Position numbers and translations under genes: made by a program
Notes under the pieces: generated by a model
What the model was told of the DNA's origin: nothing
The model's input: only the letters and a program-made list of their open reading frames with translations
Database searches by the model: none
Assembly: GCA_033239005.1 (NCBI GenBank)
Contig: BSQZ01000018.1
Span: 8,390,036 to 8,454,035, forward strand
Source: Lamellibrachia satsuma
Taxonomy: Eukaryota; Annelida; Polychaeta; Sabellida; Siboglinidae
Length of the DNA stretch: 64,000 nucleotides
Reading direction: 5' to 3'
In this document: in pieces, positions 1-12,618 of the stretch
Layout of the letters: each line of letters opens with the position of its first letter
Position numbering within the stretch: position 1 is the stretch's first letter

Positions 1-84
1 TCTCCACTGGAGATCACGCCATCTTATTCGCCGTTGTTGGGGCCGTAGTGAAATACATTCGTTGACACAACACAACAAGGTACG

Positions 85-443
85 CATAACAGCACTCGCC
101 GAGCACGCCGTACGAAATACCACACTCCCCGAACACGCCATACCCAAGATAGCACTCGCCGAGCACGCCATACGAAATACAACACTCGCCGAGCACGCCG
201 TACGAAATACAACACTCACCGAGCAAACCGTACGAAATACAACACTCGCCGAGCACGCCGTACGCAAGACAACACTCGCCGAGCACGCCGTATGCAAGAC
301 AACACTCACCGAACACGCCGTATACAAAACAACACACACCGAGCACGCCGTACGCAAGACAACACTCGCCGAGCACGCCGTACGCAAGACAACACACACC
401 GAGCACGCCGTACGCAAGACAACACTCACCGAGCACGCCGTAT
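85..443. repeat. 30-bp minisatellite, about 12 units
   Basis: Tandem units of 30 bp built around CGCCGTACGCAAGACAACAC, with variants (GTACGAAATAC, CACACC for CTCGCC). Because 30 is a multiple of three, reading frames stay open across it on both strands; these ORFs are repeat artefacts. It abuts a (TA)n tract on the right. Confidence 0.95.
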
Positions 444-445
444 GC

Positions 446-1028
<583 letters not shown>

Positions 1029-1694
1029 TATGTACATAACATTAACTAAATTTAAGTTAAAAACGTTGTGATTAGTACATATAATTGTTGGGGAAGATGT
1101 GATGTTCGCCACAAAATGGTTGGGTTTGTGTATAGACATCGTATCTAGCATTACTTGCATTTGAATATTGTATTGTTTTCGTTAAAATCTTGTGAAATAT
1201 CACACATATGGAACTGCCTTCCATATATGTTTCACATGGAGGAATGTATGTAGTTAACTAAGTTGTGAACGTTAGTTATAATGAAAACAGCACACCATAA
1301 ATAACAGCGAACGTTTTATTCAGCCCAATAGCACAAACAAGACAATTAAGTCGTGTTGCGGCCTTATATAACACCCACAACCAGTTACTGGGCACCGTCG
1401 GCTCAGCTACATATTGGGTCGTCACAGTGCACAAAAAGCTCTCATGAAGTAAACGTATCAATTCCATTGTAAAGAACCAGACCTAGCGAAGACTAGCGAA
1501 AACCGTCATACAATGCAACATCAGCTCACACCCTACGAAGACTAGAGCCCAACTATATACCACCTTAATCCGATCTTTCCCTGAATATACTTTTCAAACC
1601 TGGGATCCCTGTTCTCAGAAGAAAAAAACAATAGGACAGAATATGTAAGCTTTACGATATTGCAGTACAAGTACTATTGCAGTGTCACAACTAT

Positions 1695-2035
1695 ACTGAA
1701 GGAGCAGAACGTCCAAACACTGCAGGAGCGGTGTGCCCAGGCAAAGGTGATACTGTTTTACCGAGGAGTCACCAAGCTGGTTGATATCTGGCTATTCACT
1801 GCAACCAGAAGAGGACCATGATTTGTCCAAGTTACAACCAGGCTGTGGAACGTTCTATCAACAGACCTAGTAAATCTGGCCACTTTGGAAGCCTTCAGGC
1901 AGTAGCTACAGAAAAATCTAACTTTCATAGGAAAACATTGTGATATTGCATAGTAAATTATTGTTCACACTTTATTTTAGTGTTATTAGCTCTCTTCTGC
2001 AGCAACGGACATAGTACATTATTACTATTACTCTG
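1695..2035 (+). mobile_element. Relic of a LINE reverse-transcriptase C-terminus
   Basis: Two frames together read like the C-terminal end of a LINE polyprotein. From about 1705 one frame gives QTLQERCAQAKVILFYRGV then KLVDIW, which fits the usual 'L-x-x-R-R-x-x-A-R-L-x-x-x-Y-K-I-V-x-x-L-V' region. From about 1840 another frame gives LWNVLSTDLVNLATLEAFRQ and a stop, the usual 'W-N-x-L-P-x-x-V-V-x-x-x-x-L-x-x-F-K' ending. The frame change and stops show it is dead. The run attattactattac at 2018-2031 may be its simple 3' tail. The exact clade is uncertain. Confidence 0.7.
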
Positions 2036-2148
2036 ACAGGCTATGCTTAATAGGAAGAGGAAGATATACTTTATCTGACATGCGAGGATGTATTGGTCAT
2101 TCATGTGATATTATTTCAATATAGTGAACACGTCTACTATAATCCCCC

Positions 2149-2300
<152 letters not shown>

Positions 2301-2329
2301 TCTTTCTTTCTGTGTTGTTGTTGTATAAG

Positions 2330-2440
2330 AGCAGTAGATATGTTTGTTGGCTTTTGTTATTGTCGTTTTCTTTGTCGCTGTTGTTGTTGGAGTAGTAGAT
2401 GTAGTTATTGTAGGATTTTTGGTTGTTGTCGCTTTATTGA
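2330..2440 (-). pseudogene. Frame-shifted continuation of gene 2 Thr-rich sequence
   Basis: Past the TAA, one base out of frame, the minus strand again reads ACA, ACT, ACG, CCA and AAA codons (TTTKNPTITTSTTPTTTATK-like), then runs into (CT)n. This looks like the eroded remainder of exon B. Confidence 0.45.
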
Positions 2441-2544
2441 TTATGTTGTCGTATAAATAGTTGTTGTTGCTGTTGTTGTGGCTGTTGTTGTTGCTTGCTC
2501 TGTGGCTGTTGTCGTAGAAGCCGTTGCTGTTGATGTTGTTGTGG

Positions 2545-2606
<62 letters not shown>

Positions 2607-2841
2607 GACCCTTTGGTTGTCGTTTTCTTGTTCGTTGTTGTCGTAGGGGCAGTTGTCGTTGTTGTTGTTGGCTTTTTGATTGTTGCCGTTTTCTTTGTCG
2701 TTTTTGTCGTAGGAGCAGTTGTTGCTGCTTTTGTTGTTGGGTCTTTGGTTGTAGTTGTCTTCTTTGTAGTCGTAGTTGTAGTGGTCCGGACGTCGACTTT
2801 CTTACAGACAATATCAATGTTTCCTTGCCAGCTTTGTGGAA
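2441..2841 (-). CDS. Gene 2 exon B: Thr-rich mucin-like exon with (ACA)n expansion
   Basis: Acceptor ...tttgctttag is followed by an exon opening in phase 1 with P-Q-S-W-Q-G-N-I-D-I-V-C-K-K-V-D. This matches the start of every B exon in gene 1. The rest is Thr/Lys/Pro/Ala-rich (TTTKK, APTTTT), with a long run of ACA codons at about 2540-2610. The frame runs 132 codons to TAA at 2443-2441. An AATAAA hexamer overlaps the next few bases. Thr-coding sequence resumes in a shifted frame down to about 2330, so the stop may reflect decay of a longer exon. The poly-Gln and poly-Val ORFs over the same bases are shadows in other frames. The Thr-rich stretch suggests an O-glycosylated stalk (inference). 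Confidence 0.65.
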
Positions 2842-2964
2842 CTAAAGCAAATTAAAAATACAATTAGATTAGAACATGAAATAACATCGTTCAAGTTTGT
2901 TGCTATGTTTGTGCGCGCGCATGTTGTTGCTTTTTGGTTGTTGTTAAAAAAAACGAATGTTCTG

Positions 2965-3150
<186 letters not shown>

Positions 3151-3561
3151 TGGTTGCTTTTCTTCTGCTTTAAGGCCCGTTCACACGAGCGATTAGTTGT
3201 CCGATTGGTCGGGCGACAAAGTGTCGCTAAAACCAATTGGACGTTCCGTTTCTTGAAAGTAACAAGAAATTAAGCGTTTAATTAGCTAGGTTACTATGTC
3301 CTGTCAGTGTAAATGGGATCAACTTTAGGACAATCTACAGAACCTCGAACTGTTTAAGATGAAACATGTTTGCGGGGACATTAGCAGTGTTAAGAAGATG
3401 AACACCAGCCTTGGAAGATAGCGATGAGTTGACTCGTGACATACACCAGCACGCACGCACGCACTCACGCACGTACGCGCACACATATATGGACATGGGC
3501 TTACAATGGATTCTACGGATGGCAGCAGCGTAATTAGCGATTTGATGAGATGGATACGTAC

Positions 3562-3897
3562 CTTTGAGACGTACTGTACAAGAACCGTCATCTTCGAAGA
3601 ATACCGCAATGCACGTGTGAGGTCCACATGAAGTAGGGTCTTCGCTGATGATGGAGTGTCGGCGGAAACATTTGGTCTTCTTCAGTGGTGTCCATTTATT
3701 TGAGTTACCAACATTTGAGACACACACGTTTGGTACTCTCCCGTTTGGTTTTACTTCAGATTTAAAGGTAAAGCCCTTCCTAGCGTTTCTCGTCCAGACG
3801 ACGCTGCACTGGCATGTCATGGAAGAGGTTGTTTTGAACTTGATCTTTGCATCGTTGACATCTATTACATCTCCAGTGCAATCGAGTATTTCATTGG
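3562..3897 (-). CDS. Gene 2 exon A: Cys-rich extracellular module (112 codons)
   Basis: The exon is 336 bp, bounded by a ttcag acceptor and the donor AAAG|GTACGT, phase 1 at both ends, with no internal stop. The module has eight cysteines in the order D-C-T-G, T-C-Q-C-S, V-C-V-S, K-C-F-R, S-C-G-P-H-T-C and G-S-C-T-V. It is about 90 percent identical by eye to the three A exons of gene 1. A ninth Cys (W-Q-G-N-I-D-I-V-C) is supplied by the start of exon B, so the domain probably spans the intron. Symmetric phase-1 exons are typical of shuffled extracellular modules. I do not recognise the fold; a compact disulfide-bonded beta domain is inference. Confidence 0.72.
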
Positions 3898-4220
3898 CTG
3901 AAATGATAATATTGATAGATATTTAACAAAGTATTTAAGCATTTAACACAATCGCCCGAACAGGCATGCGACAAATATTTATAGAGAGACGATTTGATGA
4001 CTAGTTTTTCACGAATATAATCGTTTCGGCCTACTAGTCGCGAATGTCGAATCTTTTTCTTTGGGGTGAAATTATCGTATGTGAAGAAGAAAGGAAACAT
4101 GAAATGACACACACCGATCAAAAGGTGATACATACAATGTGACACTACCACAGAGAAACCGCCTAAGCCGTGGCCCGAAAGAGGCTTTTCGTGGTGGTTT
4201 GAATGTGCAATAGTACGTAC

Positions 4221-4313
4221 AATTGAGAGGCGGGCGCCAACTGAAGGTCACGTCCAGACAAAGCAGAAACAGCGCGGCCAATGTTATGCACCGTCCGGTC
4301 ATGTTTACGAACC
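4221..4313 (-). CDS. Gene 2 exon with start codon and signal peptide
   Basis: ATG at 4302 opens a 27-codon segment. It starts M-T-G-R, has the hydrophobic core L-A-A-L-F-L-L-C-L, and a likely cleavage after V-T-F-S before W-R-P-P-L-N. It ends in phase 1 at donor T|GTACGT. The same exon occurs in gene 1 (M-T-G-L..., L-D-A-T-F-S-W-R-P-P-P-T), which supports the choice of start. An acceptor-like tgttgatag lies 11 bases upstream of the ATG, so a 5' UTR exon is expected further right. Confidence 0.68.
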
Positions 4314-5325
4314 TATCAACAACATAACAAAATACTGATTCGGATTTCCTATCTGACATGACTTACACAACGCATGCAGCAATGATCGTGACATTGCCTG
4401 ATTAATCAATTACATGTACAATAAACGAATTTACATTGTTTTCCTGTATTCAGATCTTTCCTGAAAATCCTTCCTGAAAACGAACACAGAATTAACGCCG
4501 GATTGGACTCGATGAGCTGATATAATATCATTGGAAATTCGAAATGAAAAGTCAAATACTAATGGCTAATAATTGGTAATAAGGTTTCAGCCATAATGTT
4601 TACAACATTAAGCAGGGTTCCTTTTGTCGACCTAAGCTGGGCATGGTCAGAGTCGATTTTTGACGGTCCCCGTGTGACATTATATATCCCCTAGTTACCT
4701 TCGGCATAAACTTCCACCACAGGATAAGTTACTTCAAACAAGAACAATCTCCCTAGTTAAAATCACACTATGGATTTTTAATAAAATCGTTGATTTTCAA
4801 TAACTCTTAATCATAACATCAAAAAAAATATTCGTTCTGCGGTAGTGTGTAGCATTCTACGTCTTTAGTAAATAGGACGCTATAAATGTATGCCAACAAA
4901 ATAAACAGTCCAATCAAATTAAATAATTCGTGGGTTAGACTCATGGGTTAATCAGGGTCGGCCGCCTAAACAACAAAATACACACCTGTCTTCATAAGGC
5001 ACCTTGGGTGGGGAGAGAGAAATAATTAAAGTGGAAGAATTGAATTTAATTGAAAATTTATTTATTTGGTATGACCAAAATAAGAATACAAGGCAATATA
5101 ATGTAATATAAAACAGTCGTTGAATGAATAACATTGACTAATGGAAAGCGAACAAAAAAGATCGAAAAAGAAAGGAAACAAGGAAAACCGAAAACAAATG
5201 TATGAAATAATATAAATTTGAATCAACCATTAATTAATATTACAATTTACACTGACTTCACCATAGGATTTCATTGTTTGAATGATGCAAAAATATACAT
5301 ATAGATATACATATTCATATAGATA
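4314..5325. other. AT-rich non-coding stretch
   Basis: No coding signal or RNA gene seen. Around 4510-4555 it resembles the flank of gene 1 at 29912-29960 (gatgagctgatataatatca / gacgagctaacttaatatga), so it is the paralogous 5' flank or first intron of gene 2. Confidence 0.6.
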
Positions 5326-5424
5326 TAATGTGTAACACCATTTCAAGCAAAATGCATCGTGTACTAGATACAAAGTTTAATATTACACAATCAAGGAGAA
5401 AGTGCACAGATATAATTGTATTCA

Positions 5425-5939
<515 letters not shown>

Positions 5940-5948
<9 letters not shown>

Positions 5949-6780
5949 TGTCCAGATACATATGTGCCCTAGGGGGAAGTCGTAATCAATAATTTAAGAA
6001 TGCCCATATTTATACCTAAATGGGTAACAACTTCATAATAAATACTCATCAGAATGTAAATTTACAATCAATTGTTTATGTTACACCTTTCAGTTACCGG
6101 AGGCGAGGCACATTTGAGACATGGAACATTATATGTGCAGTTTGTCAAGTATTTCCTGTTTTTACAGGAGGAAGATACCCTAGGATATCTTCCCTCCTGA
6201 GGGCAGACATCCAGGGAAAGACCTCGGTCGCAGTGTACGCTGTTCGCTACTGGGAAGCCTGTTATTCCTTCGCCCAGTTTACTGAGATAATAAGCAATGA
6301 AATCATAATGAACTTTAATTTAATAATAATATGAAATCATCAAAAACATAATAAATTATTTGAAACTCATCAATATTTTTTAAGTTGACAACAACTGTGT
6401 TAATAAATGCTAAACCAACTTCCGACAACCGCACAAATGTTTTCTTCTAAAACACAAGTCACGCTTTACGGTGATACATGTAATGCAATATGAACAAACG
6501 CATGCACACACGCGACCGTACATGCACAACGCGCACATGCATCATGCAAATAAGTGCACATGTGCAAACCTCATAACCCGGTACAGGACGTTTTGTGGCT
6601 GCTAAGTATATTTACAGAACAGACACGCTTACAATGTATATAACACAACCATCGCCTCGTAATACCCACTAATAGATATGTAGTAATTACTTCAAGTGCC
6701 GCTTCTTTGACGAACAACAGCCTCTGACGCTAACGTCGAAACTCGTGTAGTGATGCGATGCTAATTTAAATTACAGATTT
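5940..6780 (+). repeat. Segmental duplicate, copy 1 (pairs with 36925-37745)
   Basis: Long collinear similarity in the same orientation. Examples are tgtttatgttacacctttcagtta / tgtttatgttatacctttcagtta, and the shared block taagcaatg(a/g)aatcataat. Both copies contain a small hairpin around ggaagata...tatcttcc (near 6170-6195 and 37085-37110) and end near aatttaaattacagattttgagccg. No coding potential recognised. Confidence 0.85.
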
Positions 6781-7928
6781 TGAGCCGTCGCTCGTTTATA
6801 GCTATGTTTTGAATTGTGACGTTCTCACACTGAACTAGCTATGTTTGTGTTGTACTAATAATTGTATATTTAGGATGTTGATCCACACAATAGCGTTGGT
6901 GGAGGCTGTAGATCTGTCATCACTGGTGATTTTAAACATACTTAACCGGAATTGAAAGTATGGAAAGTACAAAGACTGTTTAATTATATATATATTGCCA
7001 TAATTAAACACACAAATATATTATGTCCGGTTTACATAAAGTTAAACTTTGATTATAAATTGCTGAAACCTGAACCATGAACAACATTAATAATAATAAT
7101 AATAATAAAGATTAGTGACTGGATCTGGCTCAGCCATATGTCATAATTACTCATTAAGCTCACTTTTGACAAATTGGAAATGCAAACATAAAAACATAGT
7201 ATAGAAGCTACACGTATTGCGCAGGCCAAATACCGCGACAGACCGACATACCGGTAGTAGCGCGCAACACCATTTACTATATTTTACCGGAATCGTTGTT
7301 GTCGCTTATGCTTTTTTCACCGCCTTCATTTATGAATTTCCTGGACATAAATTTCACCGTTATAGTTCGCTCTTTTTGGCTACATTTATCTAGACGATTT
7401 TAAAATATATTGCGATTGCACAGTACAATATATTAATCGACATGATATATTAATCAATTCAACCTTTGTCACTGATGCAATGTGTAAACAACCTTGTGGG
7501 TGTGCCCGGATCAAATTGACTGGCTAAGTTATTCTAGTGACAACGACAAGAAGGGATTAGACGAGCGTCGTGGCATGAATATGATATGAGGTTTGCTGTC
7601 CACTCTTGCTTGTCCATGCGATAGTCCTTCCATACCCACTACCCAATAATATCAATCTTTACACGAACACTTAAGTGAAAGTTAATCGGGCATTTGTAAT
7701 TTAAATTAAATTAAATTATCACTCTTAGTAAAGTTAATTAATTAAGTTAAATTAAATTTTGTTAAGTTAGTTAATTATTAACAATTGAAATTCATCCATG
7801 CCTGGTACAAATAATAGAGCAAACGCACTCACGCACGCACGCACGCACGCACGCTCGCACACACATGACTTGGATTTTTTTATTTCGAAACTCTTCCCAA
7901 GACGTTTTTGTGATACATACGCGCTCGA
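6781..7928. other. Anonymous AT-rich DNA
   Basis: No gene recognised. It contains a short (AAT)n near 7087-7110, TTAAATTAAATT repeats near 7700-7770 and an (ACGC)n tract near 7828-7860. Confidence 0.6.
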
Positions 7929-8609
7929 ATGTTTATCCACACGAACCATCTAGTTTGGTAATATTTATCCACACGAACCATCCTGTTGGGTAAAATATTT
8001 ATCCACAAGAACCATCCTGTTGGGTAATATTTATCCACACGAGCCCTTCAGTTGGGTAATATTTATCCACACGAACCATCCTGTTGGGTAATATTTATCC
8101 ACACGAACCATCTAGTTTGGTAATATTTATCCACACGAACCATCCTGTTGGGTAATATTTATCACACGAGCCCTCCAGTTGGGTAATATTTATCCACACG
8201 AACCATCTAGTTGGGTAATATTTATCCACACGAACCCTCCAGTTGGGTAATATTTATCCACACGAACCATCTAATTGGGTAATATTTATCCACACGACCC
8301 CTCCAGTTTGGTAATATTTATCAACGCGAACCATCCAGTTGGGTGATATTTATCCACACGAACCATCTAGTTGGGTAATATTTATCCACACGAACCCTCC
8401 AGTTGGGTAATATTTATCAACGCGAACCATCCATTTGGGTAATATTTATCCACACGAACCATCTAGTTGGGTAATATTTATCCACACGAACCCTCCTGTT
8501 GGGTAATATTTATCAACGCGAACCATCCAGTTGGATAATATTTATCCACACGAACCATCTAGTTGGATAATATTTATCCACACGAACCCTCCAGTTGGGT
8601 AATATTCAA
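7929..8609. repeat. 32-bp minisatellite, about 21 units
   Basis: Unit gggtaatatttatccacacg plus aaccatctagtt, with alternating variants (aaccctccagtt, cgcgaaccatcc). The array is cleanly bounded by unique sequence. Confidence 0.95.
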
Positions 8610-8894
8610 TCGTTCACTTTTACTGCAAACACCTTCTTTGGTTACGTAAAAATTACTATTACTGGTAGAACCATAACACGAAAGGATTCATGAGTAGCAA
8701 ACAGTGCCAACACGAAAGTTTCCGAGCAATGTGGGAGTGCATATTCACAGGGTAATGTATAATTCCGTCATATCGGACCAATTAGGAGAACTATTACATA
8801 TAGGGAACGAGAGTTAATTATACCCCTGCACAAAGCAATTGGCTCAGAATGCTAGCGTATGACCGAAAAATATATATGAGGCAATGTCAACCTT

Positions 8895-9140
8895 CCACAC
8901 GAAATGCCTTGTACACATAATGCGAATATTCTGGCCACAAAATATTTCCAACAAAGAACTGTTCAAAATAACAGCACACGTTAACATGAATGACACACCA
9001 CAAGAAGACGAAGATGGATCGGCCACGTGTCGCGAAAGAAGGACGCCAACGTAGCCAGACAGTCTTGAGATGGACACCCGAAACAAAACGAAAGACGACG
9101 ACCAAAACAACCTGGAGGAGAATTGTGGAGGGAATTACAG
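8895..9140 (+). mobile_element. LINE reverse-transcriptase C-terminal fragment
   Basis: One frame reads CLVHIMRIFWPQNISNKELF. After a frame change near 8990 it reads W-I-G-H-V-S-R-K-K-D, then L-R-W-T-P-E-T-K-R-K, then T-W-R-R-I-V-E-G. The R-R-W-x-G-H-V-x-R and L-R-W-T-P-E-x-K-R-x-x-G-R-P-x-x-T-W-R-R pattern is characteristic of LINE polyprotein C-termini. The fragment is broken and leads straight into a minisatellite. Confidence 0.75.
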
Positions 9141-9145
9141 GAAAT

Positions 9146-9545
9146 ACACCCCAACTAGGGCCAGAATACACCCCAACTAAGGCCAGACTGCTAAATACAC
9201 CCCAACTAAGGCCAGGCTGCTAAATACACCCCAACTAGGGCCAGGCTGCTAAATACACCCCAACTAGGGCCAGCCTGATAAATACATCCCAACTAGGGCC
9301 AGGCTGATAAATACACCCCAATTAGGACCAGGCTGCTAAATACACCCCAACTAGGGCCAGGCTGCTAAATACACCCCAACTAGGGCCAGGCTGCTAAATA
9401 CACCCCAATTAGGGCCAGGCTGCTAAATACACCCCAACTAGGGCCAGGCTGCTAAATACACTCCAACTAGGGCCACGCTGCTAAATACACTCCAACTAGG
9501 GCCACGCTGCTAAATACACTCCAACTAGGGCCACGCTGCTAAACA
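9146..9545. repeat. 29-bp minisatellite, about 13 units
   Basis: Unit ctaaatacaccccaactagg plus gccaggctg. It begins within a few bases of the end of the LINE fragment. The first units are irregular (missing gctgctaa), which suggests the array grew rightward. Confidence 0.95.
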
Positions 9546-9636
9546 TGCGGCAGAACGACATAAGTGGAAAAGTCTTGGTTTGTCATGATACGCCGGTAGG
9601 CGCAGAGAGGGGTAAATAGATAAGTAGATAACAATT

Positions 9637-10592
9637 GTCATGTCTCACTGTGAACGTTGCATGCAAGCTTGGATGTCATGTTTTATTGTGAACGTTGCAT
9701 GCAAGCTTGGATGTCATGTTTTATTGTGAGCGTTGCATGCAAGCTTGTATGTCATGTCTCATTGTGAACGTTGCATGCAAGCTTGAATGTCATGTTTCAT
9801 TGTGAACGTTGCATGCAAGCTTGAATGTCATGTTTCATTGTGAACGTTGCATGCAAGCTTGGATGTCATGTTTTATTGTGAACGTTGCATGCAAGCTTTA
9901 ATGTCATGTCTCATTGTGAACGTTGCATGCAAGCTTGAATGTCATGTTTCATTGTGAACGTTGCCTGCAAACTTGGATGTCATGTTTCATTGTGAACGTT
10001 GCATGCAAGCTTGGATGTCATGTCTCATTGTGAACGTTGCATGTAAGCTTGTATGTCATGTCTCATTGTGAACGTTGCATGCAAGCTTGAATGTCATGTC
10101 TCATTGTGAACGTTGCATGCAAGCTTGAATGTCATGTTTCATTGTGAATGTTGCATGCAAACTTGGATGTCATGTTTCATTGTGAACGTTGCATGCAAGC
10201 TTGGATGTCATGTCTCATTGTGAACGTTGCATGCAAGCTTGTATGTCATGTCTCATTGTGAACGTTGCATGCAAGCTTGTATGTCATGTCTCATTGTGAA
10301 CGTTGCATGCAAGCTTGGATGTCACGTCTCATTGTGAACGTTGCATGCAAGCTTGTATGTCATGTCTCATTGTGAACGTTGCATGCAAGCTTGAATGTCA
10401 TGTTTCATTGTGAACGTTGCATGCAAGCTTGAATGTCATGTTTCATTGTGAACGTTGCATGCAAGCTTGAATGTCATGTTTCATTGTGAACGTTGCATGC
10501 AAGCTTGAATGTCATGTTTCATTGTGAACGTTGCATGCAAGCTTGAATGTCATGTTTCATTGTGAACGTTGCATGCAAGCTTGGATGTCATG
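9637..10592. repeat. 38-bp minisatellite, about 25 units
   Basis: Unit ttgtgaacgttgcatgcaag plus cttgaatgtcatgtttca. Units are highly alike, differing mainly at gaatgt/ggatgt/gtatgt and ttt/tct. Each contains the palindromes TGCATGCA and AAGCTT. Confidence 0.96.
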
Positions 10593-10669
10593 CCGCAATA
10601 AGGGTGTAGTTAAGCTAGACATAATACAATGAAGCTTATTGCAGAACTTGTTCACATATTCATATAGTT

Positions 10670-10800
10670 ACGAAAACCGCCTAAGAGAGTGTGGCTTGAT
10701 AAAACGAGAGACTCGAAGATAAAGAGGATACAAAATAAAAGTTTTTAAATATTGAATGAGTATAATGATATTCATAGAAATAGTTTCTTGCAGAATTCCA
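10670..10800 (+). mobile_element. Small relic of CR1-like LINE C-terminus
   Basis: The plus strand reads N-R-L-R-E-C-G-L-I-K-R-E-T-R-R, stop, R-G-Y-K-I-K-V-F-K-Y. This aligns with E-S-L-K-E-C-G-L-T-T-L-E-T-R-R-L-R-G-D-Q in the better preserved copy at 11515-12030. Two in-frame stops show it is dead. Confidence 0.6.
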
Positions 10801-10981
10801 CAAATAAGATGTAGCACATAATTATGAACAAGACAAACATGTAATAGCTTGGGGCATCTGCAAGATCCTTGCACAAGAGCCCCATGAACAAAATATATTG
10901 ACCACGCTAGGCTCTCTACTACGATGGACAATACTTACAGCGTGCATTTGAGTTTAGTTGACTGTTTGTTGACCACTACTC

Positions 10982-10982
10982 G

Positions 10983-11018
<36 letters not shown>

Positions 11019-11019
11019 A
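10982..11019. repeat. (GCGT)n microsatellite
   Basis: Short run of GCGT tetranucleotides. The flanking DNA to 11514 shows no gene. Confidence 0.9.
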
Positions 11020-11514
11020 TTTTTTGTATCGTGCATATATGTGATATACGTCAAAATGTTCCTATGCAGCCTTTGTTGGCTGACATTTGTCACTTGTGGA
11101 CCACTACATAACTAGCTCAACTGATGCATTAGTAGTGTCAAGAAAACGACATTGAACTCATATTAATGTTACAATTGTCTAATGTTCGGAAGAAGGTCCG
11201 GAAATGCATCCTTTAAATACGCTTTCCTGCAACATAACATACCTTTTAGCAGCAGATATCAGCAAGCCAGACAATCAGTGATGTTTCATAGACGGCTAGC
11301 TTCCGTACTAAATTTGTTCTCCTACAGCCGATTAATATAAAAAGTGAGCTAATTAAAAAGATGCATTCACGAACACTCGGTGCACTTGACCGAACAAATA
11401 ATATTTAATTTGGGGTGGCAGGTAAACAACACCTTATACATAATGCATTAGATATAACGTGGAGTAGCTCGCATATTAAGTGCTACAAAACATAACACCG
11501 CTCACTTTAACAAG

Positions 11515-12030
11515 ATTTAACAAGATTTGCCATCCAAGCCAAAGGCCCAGATGGCAAGTGGACAAGGGAGCCATTGGCTTATCGAGAGTCCAACAATATT
11601 CATCTACTTATAACCCGCCCTCCTGAGATATGTGTCAATCTTGTTTTTAAACATATTCACGCTGCTAGCAGTTACACAATCTGTAGACAATTTGTTCCAT
11701 TCATTTATTGTCCTCTGTGAGAACGAGTGCTTCCTGATGTCCAATCTACATTGATCCTTTAATAATTTTACCTCATGTCCTCTAGTTCTGCTATCCTTCC
11801 TGAGTGAGAAAAACATATTTCTATCAATATTTTCATACCCATTCAATATCTTAAAAACTTCAATCTGATCTCCTCTTAACCTCCTTGTCTCTAGAGTTGT
11901 TAAACCACATTCTTTCAGGCTTTCTTCATAACTAAGGTCTCTCAGTTCTGGAATCATTTTAGTTGCTCTCCTTTGTATGCGTTCAAGCGTATCTATATCC
12001 TTCTTACGATATGGTCTCCCGCACACGCAC
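11515..12030 (-). mobile_element. CR1-like LINE, 3' end of ORF2 plus 3' UTR
   Basis: An intact reading frame of about 135 codons from the C-terminus of a CR1-like polyprotein. Markers are Y-R-K-K-D-I-D-T-L-E-R-I-Q-R-R-A-T-K-M, then S-L-K-E-C-G-L-T-T-L-E-T-R-R-L-R-G-D, then R-T-R-G-H, and W-N-K-L near the end before R-A-G-Y-K-stop. A short 3' UTR (gataagccaatggctccctt-like on the minus strand) ends in a tandem cttgttaaat motif. The same 3' UTR and tail occur on the copy at 31530. It is 5'-truncated, as usual for LINE insertions. Confidence 0.85.
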
Positions 12031-12202
12031 ACACACGCACATACTATGATCTATTGTTGTATATACGAACATATTCTAAATATATCTTGATAGTTCTCAA
12101 AACATAGCCTACAGCAATACTAAGTCACGTGCATCAGAATAGCTGTCTTCCAGTGATCTTATCGTCCCACCAAATCGCACAGTAGCGCAATTTACTTTGC
12201 AT

Positions 12203-12618
12203 GTTAGCATTATGTCATGTTAGCGTTATGTCATGTTAGCATTATGTCATGTTAGCGTTATGTCATGTTAGCATTATGTCATGTTAGTGTTATGTCATGT
12301 TAGCATTGTGTCATGTTAGCGTTATGTCATGTTAGCATTATGTCATGTTAGCGTTATGTCATGTTAGCGTTATGTCATGTTAGCGTTATGTCATGTTAGC
12401 ATTATGTCATGTTAGCATTATGTCATGTTAGCGTTATGTCATGTTAGCGTTATGTCATGTTAGCATTATGTCATGTTAGCATTATGTCATGTTAACGTTA
12501 TGTCATGTTAGCATTATGTCATGTTAGCGTTATGTCATGTTAGCGTCATGTCATGTTAGCGTCATGTCATGTTAGCGTTATGTCATGTTAGCGTTATGTC
12601 ATGTTAGCGTTATGTCAT
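12203..12618. repeat. 16-bp minisatellite, about 26 units
   Basis: Unit ttatgtcatgttagcg, with G/A alternation at the last base (gcgtta / gcatta) and rare gcgtca units near 12540-12575. Confidence 0.96.

Noticed and set aside
2434..2855. Poly-Gln (minus) and poly-Val (plus) ORFs
   Set aside because: Both are shadows. The splice-consistent frame with W-Q-G-N and Thr-rich sequence is conserved in the paralogous exons.
7929..8609. Repeated TTATCCACA, the bacterial DnaA-box sequence, in about 20 copies
   Set aside because: It is part of a 32-bp animal minisatellite in intron-bearing, LINE-rich DNA. There is no dnaA, parAB or other bacterial context, so an iteron or oriC reading is not supported.
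7929..10592. Regular direct repeats that could be taken for CRISPR arrays
   Set aside because: The units are contiguous with no unique spacers and no cas genes; they are minisatellites.
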